Source of the DNA: Kineosporia aurantiaca JCM 3230
GTDB taxonomy: Bacteria > Actinomycetota > Actinomycetes > Actinomycetales > Kineosporiaceae
NCBI GenBank assembly: GCA_000719025.1
Contig: JODP01000007.1
Coordinates: 283,061 to 347,060 of the forward strand
Direction: 5' to 3'
DNA length: 64,000 nt
Position 1 is the stretch's first letter. The number at the start of each line of letters is the position of its first letter. The translations under genes were made by a program, and so were the position numbers. Shown in pieces: positions 16,152-23,843 of the stretch. Under the pieces are notes generated by a model. The model was not told the DNA's origin. It ran no database searches and saw only the letters and a list, made by a program, of their open reading frames with translations.

Positions 16152-18388
16152 AGAGCAGTGGTGATCGTCGTGTCCTGAGCCGCTTTCGGGCGTCCCAAAT
16201 AATAGCCCTGAGCCAGTTCGCAGCCGATTGCGACCAGCCGGTCGAGCTGCTCCTGCGTCTCCACGCCCTCCGCGACCACGTCCAGGTTGAACGCGTGCGC
16301 CGCGGTGACCATCAGCTGGACCAGAGCCTGGGTGGCGGGATCGTCCGAGCGCAGGAACGACTGGTCGATCTTCAGGGTGTCGACCTGAAGCTTCTGCAGC
16401 TGACCGATACTCGTGTACCCGGTACCGAAATCGTCCAGACTGACGGTGACCCCCAGCGTCCGTAGATCTCGGAGGTGGGCGTCGGCGGTCGGTTCGTCCA
16501 GCAGCACCGTCTCGGTGATCTCGAGGACCAGCCGGCTGGCCTCCAGACCGCTGTCGTGCAGCGCCTGGCGGACCTCGTCGACCAGACTGCGGGAGGCCAG
16601 ATGACGGGCCGAGATGTTCACCGCCATGGTGATGTCCCCGTGTCCCTCCGGATCGGCCTGCGTCCACTCGGCCAGTTGCCGGGTCGCCCGCCGAAGCACC
16701 CAGCGGCCGATCTCGCAGATCAGCAGGCTCTCTTCGGCGGTGGGGATGAAGTCGTTGGGCGGGACCATCCCGCGTTCGGGATGGCGCCAGCGGATCAGTG
16801 CCTCGTAGGAGCGCAGTTGGCCGGTGGCCACGCTCATCACCGGTTGGTAGTGCAGCTCGAACTGGTCCGTGGCCAGCCCGTGCCGGATCTCGGCCTCCAG
16901 CTTGGCCCGGGCCTCCAGCTCGGTGCGCAGGGCCTGGTCGAAGATCTCGGCCCGCCCGCGCCCGTTGCTCTTGGCCCGGTAGGCGGCCAGGTCGGCGTCC
17001 TGCAGGAGCTGTTCCGGGTCGGTCTGGCCGTCTCGGGCCAGGGCGATGCCGACGCTGGCGCCGACCTGGGCCTTGCCCGCGGCGGTCAGGATCGGCGCGC
17101 TGACGATGGTGACCAGGCGCTCGGCGATGTCCATCAGCTCGGCCGGGCTGGGCACCGGGTCGATCAGCACCACGAACTCGTCGCCGCCCTGCCGGCCGAC
17201 CACGTCCCCGGCCCGCAGCACGCTCTTCATCCGCTCCGCGGTGGTGCGCAGCACCTCGTCGCCGGCGGCGTGCCCGAGCTGGTCATTGACCCGTTTGAAG
17301 TAGTCCAGGTCGACGAACAGCAGGGCGACCTCCTCCCCGGAGCGCCGGGCCCGGTGCATCAGAGCGGCCAGCGTCTCCATCAGGTAGGCCCGGTTCGGCA
17401 GGTCGGTCAGGGCGTCGTGCGCGGCCTGGTGGGCCAGGTCCTCGCGGAAGGCATCGCGCTGCTGGGTCGAGGCCTCGAGCTGTCGCATGGCCAGCCACAT
17501 CCGGGCCGGTACGAGCAGGGAGAGCAGGGTGGAGGCGATCGCCAGGGGGACCTGGTCGAGAGCGTGGTGACGGACGTGGTCGGTGAGTAGCAGTCCGGGG
17601 ATCACCATCAGGGCGGCGTACATCCCGAGCAGCCGTCCGGCGGACATCCCGTGGCCCGACCTGGCCCCGGTCTGCGCCGCGGGGGTGCGCGCCGCGCTGA
17701 GCCCGGCCCCGGCGAAGCCGAGGTACATGACGAAGTACGGAATCATCGTCACCCGGTCCTGGATGGTGACGGCGCCGTCGTTGATCCCGTAGAGCATGTC
17801 GCCGATCAGATGCCCGGCCACGGCCAGGCTCAGCCAGCGCGCGACCAGCGGATCGGCCACGTCCGCGGGGCTGGTGAGCAGCCCGACCGCGAGCGCGAGC
17901 AGGAGCATGTTGGTGAGCGGGTACCCCAGCGTGGTGATCCCGGCCGCCGAGGTCACGTCGGTCAGGTCGCGGACCAGGGTGAACCAGAACAGCAGCCCAC
18001 CGGCCACGGTGACCACCGCCGTGTCCAGGGCCCCGGCGAGGTCACGCGGGCGCTTGATGTGCAGCAGGGCCAGGCCCACGGCGAGCGCGAGGTTGCCCAG
18101 GAGATACCCGGCGTCCTCCACCGAGGGGTAGGGCACCGGGTCGCCGGTGATCTCGTAGACCAGCTGGCCGATGTCGCCGGCGAAGATCAGGCCGGCCCCG
18201 AGACCGACGAAGGCCCACGCCGTCCTGGCCGGGCGGTTGCGGCCGGCGGCCAGGCCGAGGACGGCCAGGGCGGAGAGTTCGGTCAGTAATTGGAGGACGT
18301 TCTGGGCGAGTCCCCGGGGGACCAGCCAGTAGGCGGCAATCAGGACGGCGATGCCGACCGCGTACCGCCGTTCGAAGGCCTTCCCCAT
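16148..18388 (-). CDS. Membrane-bound GGDEF-EAL cyclic-di-GMP enzyme
   Basis: A 746-residue bifunctional protein. Residues 10-300 hold about nine hydrophobic segments (an MHYT/MASE-like sensory membrane part, family unclear). The GGDEF domain has RQGGDEF intact plus the inhibitory I-site RAGD five residues ahead of it, so it should make c-di-GMP with product feedback. The EAL domain keeps YEALIRWRHP, NISARHL, 'EITETVLL', DDFGTGYTS and AEGVET, so phosphodiesterase activity is expected too. The balance of the two activities cannot be read from sequence. It diverges from the AfsR-type regulator at 18482 with only 93 bp between starts. Confidence 0.9.
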   Translation of the reverse strand: MGKAFERRYAVGIAVLIAAYWLVPRGLAQNVLQLLTELSALAVLGLAAGRNRPARTAWAFVGLGAGLIFAGDIGQLVYEITGDPVPYPSVEDAGYLLGNLALAVGLALLHIKRPRDLAGALDTAVVTVAGGLLFWFTLVRDLTDVTSAAGITTLGYPLTNMLLLALAVGLLTSPADVADPLVARWLSLAVAGHLIGDMLYGINDGAVTIQDRVTMIPYFVMYLGFAGAGLSAARTPAAQTGARSGHGMSAGRLLGMYAALMVIPGLLLTDHVRHHALDQVPLAIASTLLSLLVPARMWLAMRQLEASTQQRDAFREDLAHQAAHDALTDLPNRAYLMETLAALMHRARRSGEEVALLFVDLDYFKRVNDQLGHAAGDEVLRTTAERMKSVLRAGDVVGRQGGDEFVVLIDPVPSPAELMDIAERLVTIVSAPILTAAGKAQVGASVGIALARDGQTDPEQLLQDADLAAYRAKSNGRGRAEIFDQALRTELEARAKLEAEIRHGLATDQFELHYQPVMSVATGQLRSYEALIRWRHPERGMVPPNDFIPTAEESLLICEIGRWVLRRATRQLAEWTQADPEGHGDITMAVNISARHLASRSLVDEVRQALHDSGLEASRLVLEITETVLLDEPTADAHLRDLRTLGVTVSLDDFGTGYTSIGQLQKLQVDTLKIDQSFLRSDDPATQALVQLMVTAAHAFNLDVVAEGVETQEQLDRLVAIGCELAQGYYLGRPKAAQDTTITTAL

Positions 18389-18481
18389 CCTTGGGTCATC
18401 GGAATCTCCGAGGCGCGGGTTGAGCCGCTGCGGCAGCGTGAGGTCAGTGACTCACGGTGAATGACGTCTAGGATGGGATTT

Positions 18482-21310
18482 GTGCGTTTCCGGGTGCTGG
18501 GTCCGCTCCGCGGCTGGGTCGATGAGGCGGAGTTGTCCCTCGGTCCGCCCAAGCAGCGCGCGCTCCTCGCGTTATTGCTGGTCAGAGCCGGGCAACCGGT
18601 TTCGCTGCACGAGATCGTCGACCTGATCTGGGGTGCGGACCCGCCCGACACGGCCGTCAACGTGGTGCACCGGCACGTCGCCGCCCTGCGGAGAACTTTG
18701 GAACCGGGACTTGCCGCGCGTGGACAATCACAATGGGTAACCAGGGTGGCGTCCGGTTATCGTCTCGATCTGCCTCTCGGGGCCCTGGACCTTGCGGATT
18801 TCCGCGCCCTCGTGCAGCTCGCCGAGACAGCGCCCGAAGGGGAAGCCGCGCGGGCTCTGGTGCGCGCCCTGGAGCTCTGGAACGGGCCGGTGGTCGCCGA
18901 CCTGTCCCCGGAGGTGCGCGAGCACCCGGCCTTCGTCGCGGTCGAGGCCGAGTACCTGGCCGCCCTGCGCCGGGCCGCCGATCTGGCCGGACGGGCGGGA
19001 CCGGAGGTCGCCGGGGACCTGATGCCGATCCTGCGCGAGGCCGCGGTCCGGCATCCGCTGGACGAGGCGGTGCAGGCCCGGCTGATGCGGGTGCTGGCCA
19101 CGCTGGGGCGCACGGCCGAGGCGATGGACCTGTTCGAGGCCGTGCGCTCGCGGCTGGCCGCCGAACTGGGACTGCCCCCGAGCGCGGAACTGCGGGAGGC
19201 CCGCCGGTTGCTCCTCGAAGAGCAGCCGGTTCCCGAGCCTCCGCCGCGGCCGGATCCCGGGGAAGACCCGGAGGCGGTGGTCCACCCGGCCCAGTTGCCG
19301 GCCGATCTGGCCACTTTCACCGGCCGGCGGCACGAGCTCGAAGTCGTCACCTCGCTGCTGAACGCTCCGGGCAGCCCCACCGCCCCGCGGATCGTGGTGC
19401 TCAGCGGTATGGGCGGGGTCGGCAAGACAACCTTGGCAGTGCACTGGGCGCACCAGGTGGCCGACCGGTTCCCGGACGGCCAGTTGTACGTGAACCTGCG
19501 CGGATTCCATCCCAGCGGCGCCGTGATGGGCCCGGCCGAGACGTTGCGCTCGTTCCTGGACGCGCTGGGCGTTGCCCGCCACCGGATCCCGGCCGGGCTG
19601 GAGGCCCAGGCCTCGCTCTACCGCAGCCTGCTGGCCGGCCGGCGGATGCTGATCCTGCTGGACAACGCCCGCGACAGTGAGCACGTCCGACCCCTGCTGC
19701 CGGGTACCACCGGAAGCCTGGCCATCGTCACCAGCCGCAGCCAGTTGATCGACCTGGTCGCCACCGAGGGCGCCCACCCGATCGGCCTGGACCCCCTGCC
19801 GCACGCCGACGCGCTGCGCTTCCTCTCCGCCCGGCTCGGGGCCGACCGCACCGCGCTCGAGGCCGATGCCGCCGCCGAGGTGGTCGAGCTGTCCGGGCGC
19901 CTGCCGCTGGCCCTGGCCCTGGTCTGCGCGCACGTCGCGGTCAACCCGGCGCGATCGCTGCAGGCCGTGGCCGGTGCGCTGCGCGAGATCGGCGGCCTGG
20001 AGTCGCTGAGCGGGGAGACCGCCGACGTCCGGGCGGTGTTCTCCTGGTCCTACCATGCCCTTTCGCCGGAGGCCGCCCGGCTGTTCCGGCTGCTCGGGCA
20101 GCACCCGGGCCCGGACTGCTCGGTCGAGGCGGTGACCAGCCTGGCCGGCCGCAGCCGGGCCCAGGTCCGGCCGGTGCTGGCCGAGTTGCTGCGGGCCAGC
20201 CTGATTTTCGAGTCCCGGCCCGGCCGGTTCGGGTGCCACGAGCTGCTACGGGCCTACGCCGGTGACCTGGCGGCGCAGCCGGAGCATCTGGAGGAATCGG
20301 GCCGGGCCCGGGAGCGGCTGCTGGACCACTACCTGCACAGCGCGGACGCGGCCGCGGACGCGCTGGCGCCCAGCCGGGACCGGATCGCCCTGCCCCCGCC
20401 GGTGGCCGGCACCCGGGTCCAGACCTTCGCGACCGCCCAGGACGCGGCGGCCTGGCTGGAGACCGAGCGGTCGGCCCTGGTCGCGGTGATCCGGCAGGAC
20501 CAGCCGCCCGGAAGTGCCCGCCACACCTGGCAACTGGCCGCGACGATCGAGAGCTACCTGGACCGGACCGGGGCCTGGACGGTCCAGGTGGGGATCCAGA
20601 CCCTGGCCGTGCGGGCGGCCCGGAACAGCGGCGACCTGCCCGGCCTGGCCCGCGCCACCTGCGCGCTCGGCTTCGCGCAGAACCGGCTCGGGCTGGAGCA
20701 GGAGGCCACTCGCAACCTGACCGAGGCCGCCGCCCTGTTCGACCGGCTGCACGACGACAAGGGCCGGGCCTTCGCCCACCGTCGCCTGGCGTTCCAGGCC
20801 AACGGCCGCGGCGACCACCGCACCGCGCTGGCCTACTACCAGGTGGCCGCCGCGCTGTACCGGGCCGGCAACGACGTGAGCGGTCAGGGCTGGGTGCACA
20901 ACGAGGTCGGCTGGACCCACATCCTGCTCGGCGAGTACGAGCGGGCGCTGGTCGAGTGCCGGGAGTCGATCACCCTGAACCGGCAGGTGGACAACCCGAA
21001 CGGCGAGGCCGCGGCCTGGGACAGCCTGGGTTACGCGCAGCACCACCTGGGGCAGTACGAAGCGGCGCTGAACTCCCTGGGCCGGGCCCTGGTGATCTAC
21101 CGGGACATCGCCGACCGCTACCTGGAGGCCGACACCCTGGTGCACATCGGGGACGCGCACCTGGGCGCCGGCCGGCCCTCGGCCGCGGTCCGGGCCTGGG
21201 ACCAGGCGCTGGCCATCCTGCAGGACGTCGGCCACCCGGACGCCGGTTCGGTGCGCGACAAGGTCCTGGCCCTGGCGGTGAACCCGGCCCTGCTGCGCGA
21301 CCGCACCTGA
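18482..21310 (+). CDS. AfsR/SARP-type transcriptional regulator with NB-ARC and TPR domains
   Basis: A 942-residue regulator of the AfsR type. Residues 1-95 form the OmpR-like winged helix typical of SARPs (MRFRVLGPLRGWV, then 'PPKQRALLALLLVRAG'), 95-245 the bacterial transcriptional activation domain, then an NTPase with Walker A GMGGVGKTTLA near residue 310 and Walker B 'RMLILLDNARD', and C-terminal TPRs to the end. Such proteins activate antibiotic or developmental genes and are often controlled by kinases. GTG at 18482 was preferred since homologues begin MRFRVLGP. No biosynthetic cluster is adjacent; it precedes the ECF sigma gene by 68 bp on the same strand. Confidence 0.9.
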   Translation: MRFRVLGPLRGWVDEAELSLGPPKQRALLALLLVRAGQPVSLHEIVDLIWGADPPDTAVNVVHRHVAALRRTLEPGLAARGQSQWVTRVASGYRLDLPLGALDLADFRALVQLAETAPEGEAARALVRALELWNGPVVADLSPEVREHPAFVAVEAEYLAALRRAADLAGRAGPEVAGDLMPILREAAVRHPLDEAVQARLMRVLATLGRTAEAMDLFEAVRSRLAAELGLPPSAELREARRLLLEEQPVPEPPPRPDPGEDPEAVVHPAQLPADLATFTGRRHELEVVTSLLNAPGSPTAPRIVVLSGMGGVGKTTLAVHWAHQVADRFPDGQLYVNLRGFHPSGAVMGPAETLRSFLDALGVARHRIPAGLEAQASLYRSLLAGRRMLILLDNARDSEHVRPLLPGTTGSLAIVTSRSQLIDLVATEGAHPIGLDPLPHADALRFLSARLGADRTALEADAAAEVVELSGRLPLALALVCAHVAVNPARSLQAVAGALREIGGLESLSGETADVRAVFSWSYHALSPEAARLFRLLGQHPGPDCSVEAVTSLAGRSRAQVRPVLAELLRASLIFESRPGRFGCHELLRAYAGDLAAQPEHLEESGRARERLLDHYLHSADAAADALAPSRDRIALPPPVAGTRVQTFATAQDAAAWLETERSALVAVIRQDQPPGSARHTWQLAATIESYLDRTGAWTVQVGIQTLAVRAARNSGDLPGLARATCALGFAQNRLGLEQEATRNLTEAAALFDRLHDDKGRAFAHRRLAFQANGRGDHRTALAYYQVAAALYRAGNDVSGQGWVHNEVGWTHILLGEYERALVECRESITLNRQVDNPNGEAAAWDSLGYAQHHLGQYEAALNSLGRALVIYRDIADRYLEADTLVHIGDAHLGAGRPSAAVRAWDQALAILQDVGHPDAGSVRDKVLALAVNPALLRDRT

Positions 21311-21378
21311 AGGCCGACGGAAGAGGAACGTCAGAACTCCGTCAGATTTCCGGAACCGGGGCTGCCTACGTTCGCGCC

Positions 21379-21939
21379 ATGACCGCCATGATCACGGCCG
21401 CGAGCAGTGCCCCGCCGGGGCCGTCCGCGGACCTCGACGCCCTGCTCACCGATCACTCCCGGGTCCTACTGGCCTACACCGAGTCGCTGGTCAACGACCA
21501 CCACCTGGCCGAGGACATCGTGCAGGAGACCCTGATCCGGGCCTGGCGGCACGCCGGTGGGCTGAACCCGGCCCGCGGCTCGGTCCGGGGCTGGCTGCTG
21601 ACCGTGGCCCGCAACCTGGCCATCGACCGGATCCGCAGCGCCAGCTCCCGGCACGAGAGCGTCGGCACCGAGCACCGTCCCGAGTCGCCGCTGGGGCCGT
21701 CGTCGGGGGCGTCGTCGGGCGGAGTGCACCCCGACCACGCCGACCAGGTGGTGGCCGCCCAGGTGACCGCGGACCTGCTGGCCGGGCTGTCGCCCGAGCA
21801 CCGGGAGGTGATCCGGCACACCTGCCTGGACGGCTGGACGGCCAAGGAGACCGCGCGGGCGCTCGGTATCCCGATCGGGACGGTGAAATCCCGTCGGCAC
21901 TACGCCCTCTCGGTGCTGCGAAGGCGCCTGGGCGCCTAG
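21379..21939 (+). CDS. ECF-family RNA polymerase sigma factor
   Basis: A 186-residue group IV sigma factor. Region 2 is 'YTESLVNDHHLAEDIVQETLIRAWRHAG' followed by 'VRGWLLTVARNLAIDRIRSA'; region 4 is 'GLSPEHREVIRHTCLDGWTAKETARALGIPIGTVKSRRHYALSVLRRRL'. It resembles SigL/SigK-like actinobacterial ECF factors. A zinc-type anti-sigma gene normally follows directly, but none does: the next gene is on the opposite strand. It is placed between the AfsR-type regulator and the type VII-like secretion locus, so it may help to control one of them. Confidence 0.85.
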   Translation: MTAMITAASSAPPGPSADLDALLTDHSRVLLAYTESLVNDHHLAEDIVQETLIRAWRHAGGLNPARGSVRGWLLTVARNLAIDRIRSASSRHESVGTEHRPESPLGPSSGASSGGVHPDHADQVVAAQVTADLLAGLSPEHREVIRHTCLDGWTAKETARALGIPIGTVKSRRHYALSVLRRRLGA

Positions 21940-23294
21940 GCCGGGACCGTCACCTCAAGGCCGAGCACCGGGATGCTGACCTCGCCGTCGGCCTCCGCGG
22001 CCCAGCGCCAGTGGGCCCCGGCGCCCATCTCGCCGGCCACCAGGCCGGTCCAGCCGGCTCCGGCCGACCCGCAGATCCGCAGCAGGTCGATCCGGGTCTG
22101 CCGGTCCGGGTCTCCCGTCACCACCACCAGCCCGCGGATCGGCCGCCGGATCGCCGTGGCCCGCACCGTGGCGTCCTCCATCGGCCCGTCGGTGGGAACC
22201 GCCGGGATCGAGGTGACCTGGTTCAGTCCGGCCGGGATCCGCAGCGGGCCGGGGTTCCCGATCACCAGCACCGGAGTTCCCGGTCGCACCGAGGCGACCT
22301 CGTTGAGCAGAATGCGGACGACGTCCCGGGCCACCTCGGGATCGCCGGTCACGCTGAGGACGCCGTCGAGCCGGCTGAGGTCGACGAACACGGCGTCCCG
22401 GGCGGCGTTCTCGTCCACCGCTCCACCGACCCGGACCAGGCAGGCCAGGTCGTCCTGTCCCGCAGACGTGGACGGGGGGCCCGAGCTCCGCCAGCGCGTC
22501 CCCTCGACGTGCTGCCAGCCGTTCGGCAGTCGGGCCTCGACGTTGTCGGCGGAGACCCACACGGTGACCCCGGCGTTGTCCACCCGCAGGGCGTGCACCT
22601 GGGGCGATGTCGGGGCGGGGGCCAGTGCACCCACGGTCGCGTAGGCCCGTCGGACGGTCTCGGTGTCGGAGGCGAAGTGTTCGGACAGCCACTGCCGCAG
22701 GCGCAGTCGGCGGCGACGTCGGCCGGCCTCGCCGAACCGGTCCAGAGCCCTGCGCAGGCCGGCGAACCAGCCCGCCACCCGCCGGCGGGCCACGATCGCG
22801 GCGGTGATCAGCGCCAGCAGGACCGAGCCGATCGCGGCCAGGACGGCGGCCGTGGGCAGCCCGGAAGCGTCGCTACCGCCCTGGGTCTGGCCGTTGTCCA
22901 TCTGTACGGCGTCGTCCCCGGTCAGGCGGGCGATCTGAACCAGCTGACCGGACGCGTCATCGGGCAGGCGTAGGATCCAGCCCGGCCGCAGCCCGGCGTT
23001 CGGGTTCTGCAGCGCGGACCCGTCGGGCTGCCGTAGCCCCTGGTTGAGCTTGAAGATCTCTTCGGCCCGGTTCTGGTCGCCCAACGTCGCGGCGGCCACC
23101 TGGCGCAACCCGACCGGCTGTCCGCCGGTCTGGTTCAGGCCGGGGACGACGAACACCTTCACCTGGTTGCCGCCCTGCTGAGCCGGGGCGGCCAGGGCCG
23201 GGCCCGCGAAGAGACCGGTCAGGGCGAGCAGGAGAACGGCCAGGATGAGCGCTCGCCGCCCCATGCCCCGAAGGTTCGGGCCCAGAAGGTTCAT
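21936..23294 (-). CDS. LysM-like, single-pass membrane protein of the type VII-like locus
   Basis: A 452-residue protein with an N-terminal hydrophobic signal/anchor ('ALILAVLLLALTGLFAGPALA', residues 14-34), a LysM-like segment ('FKLNQGLRQPDGSALQNPNAGLRPGWILRLPDD'), then a second transmembrane helix ('AAVLAAIGSVLLALITAAIVA') and a cytoplasmic C-terminal domain of about 260 residues without a recognised family. Similar proteins sit in streamlined actinobacterial ESX/WXG100 loci. The ATG at 23294 is the likely start; 23264 is an alternative that still keeps the signal segment. It diverges from the WXG100-like gene, sharing a structured 111-bp promoter region, and its 3' end touches the ECF sigma gene. 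Confidence 0.7.
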   Translation of the reverse strand: MNLLGPNLRGMGRRALILAVLLLALTGLFAGPALAAPAQQGGNQVKVFVVPGLNQTGGQPVGLRQVAAATLGDQNRAEEIFKLNQGLRQPDGSALQNPNAGLRPGWILRLPDDASGQLVQIARLTGDDAVQMDNGQTQGGSDASGLPTAAVLAAIGSVLLALITAAIVARRRVAGWFAGLRRALDRFGEAGRRRRRLRLRQWLSEHFASDTETVRRAYATVGALAPAPTSPQVHALRVDNAGVTVWVSADNVEARLPNGWQHVEGTRWRSSGPPSTSAGQDDLACLVRVGGAVDENAARDAVFVDLSRLDGVLSVTGDPEVARDVVRILLNEVASVRPGTPVLVIGNPGPLRIPAGLNQVTSIPAVPTDGPMEDATVRATAIRRPIRGLVVVTGDPDRQTRIDLLRICGSAGAGWTGLVAGEMGAGAHWRWAAEADGEVSIPVLGLEVTVPA

Positions 23295-23303
23295 GCCCAG
23301 GAG

Positions 23304-23362
23304 ACGAGACCGGGTGGGCAAAGGGTTCGAATCCTCTGAACCCTTCCGGTCCGGGGTCTCGT
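23304..23362. promoter_or_regulatory. Nested inverted repeats between divergent secretion genes
   Basis: In the gap between the LysM-type gene and the WXG100-like gene an outer pair ACGAGACC (23304-23311) / GGTCTCGT (23355-23362) encloses an inner perfect hairpin AAGGGTTC (23321-23328) / GAACCCTT (23338-23345) with a 9-base loop. The loop side reads GGTTCGAATCC, like a tRNA T-arm, but no tRNA geometry surrounds it. Position suggests a shared operator or RNA regulatory structure. Confidence 0.5.
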
Positions 23363-23405
23363 ACTTGATTCCGGATTGCCCGACGTCACCTGAGGAGAAG
23401 CCGCC

Positions 23406-23699
23406 GTGCCCGACTACAAGATCAACTCCGACGAGACCGCGTCCACCTCGCAGGCCCTGCTGAACGACTTCACCCAGCTGCAGGACAAGCTCACCGAGGT
23501 CCGCGGCAAGATCCAGAGCCTGCTGGCCAACGGCTACTCCACGCCCGCCGCGCAGCAGAAGTTCTCGCCCTTCTTCGACGAGTTCGCCAAGGGCTTCGAC
23601 CAGGTCAACCAGGGCCTGCAGGGGATCGGCCAGTACGTGAAGTCGGTCGGCGAGGCGTTCAGCCAGACCGACGACCAGCTCGGCTCCAACCTCGGCTGA
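23406..23699 (+). CDS. WXG100-family-like ESX substrate lacking the WXG motif
   Basis: A 97-residue, almost wholly helical protein of WXG100 size and layout: helix 1 (residues 6-40), a short turn at 41-47 (ANGYSTP) where W-x-G normally sits, helix 2 (48-85), and the export-type F-x-x-x-D at F85-D89 (FSQTD), matching the YxxxD/E signal with Phe. The Trp is absent, so it is a divergent family member. GTG start at 23406 follows GAGGAGAAG. It lies upstream of the EssC-type ATPase (144-bp gap), which should export it, probably as a dimer with another small protein such as that at 29002. Confidence 0.75.
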   Translation: MPDYKINSDETASTSQALLNDFTQLQDKLTEVRGKIQSLLANGYSTPAAQQKFSPFFDEFAKGFDQVNQGLQGIGQYVKSVGEAFSQTDDQLGSNLG

Positions 23700-23843
23700 G
23701 CAGGCCCGGCAAAGGAGGCCGGCTCCGGGCTCAACCTCCGGGGCCACCGGCAGTGTTCATCGAGTACCGACGCTTCGCGCGCCGGGCCGTACCTCCGCCG
23801 TGCACCACACCGCTGCACCACTGAAGACGAAAGCCGATGCATC

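Noticed and set aside
21340..21378. ECF-type autoregulatory promoter (GGAAC...CGTT) ahead of the sigma gene
   Set aside because: The distance between the two boxes is only about 12 bases, too short for the usual 15-17-bp spacer.
23315..23340. Possible tRNA remnant because of GGTTCGAATCC
   Set aside because: No acceptor stem, D-arm or anticodon arm can be formed at the right distances; the motif is part of a nested inverted repeat instead.
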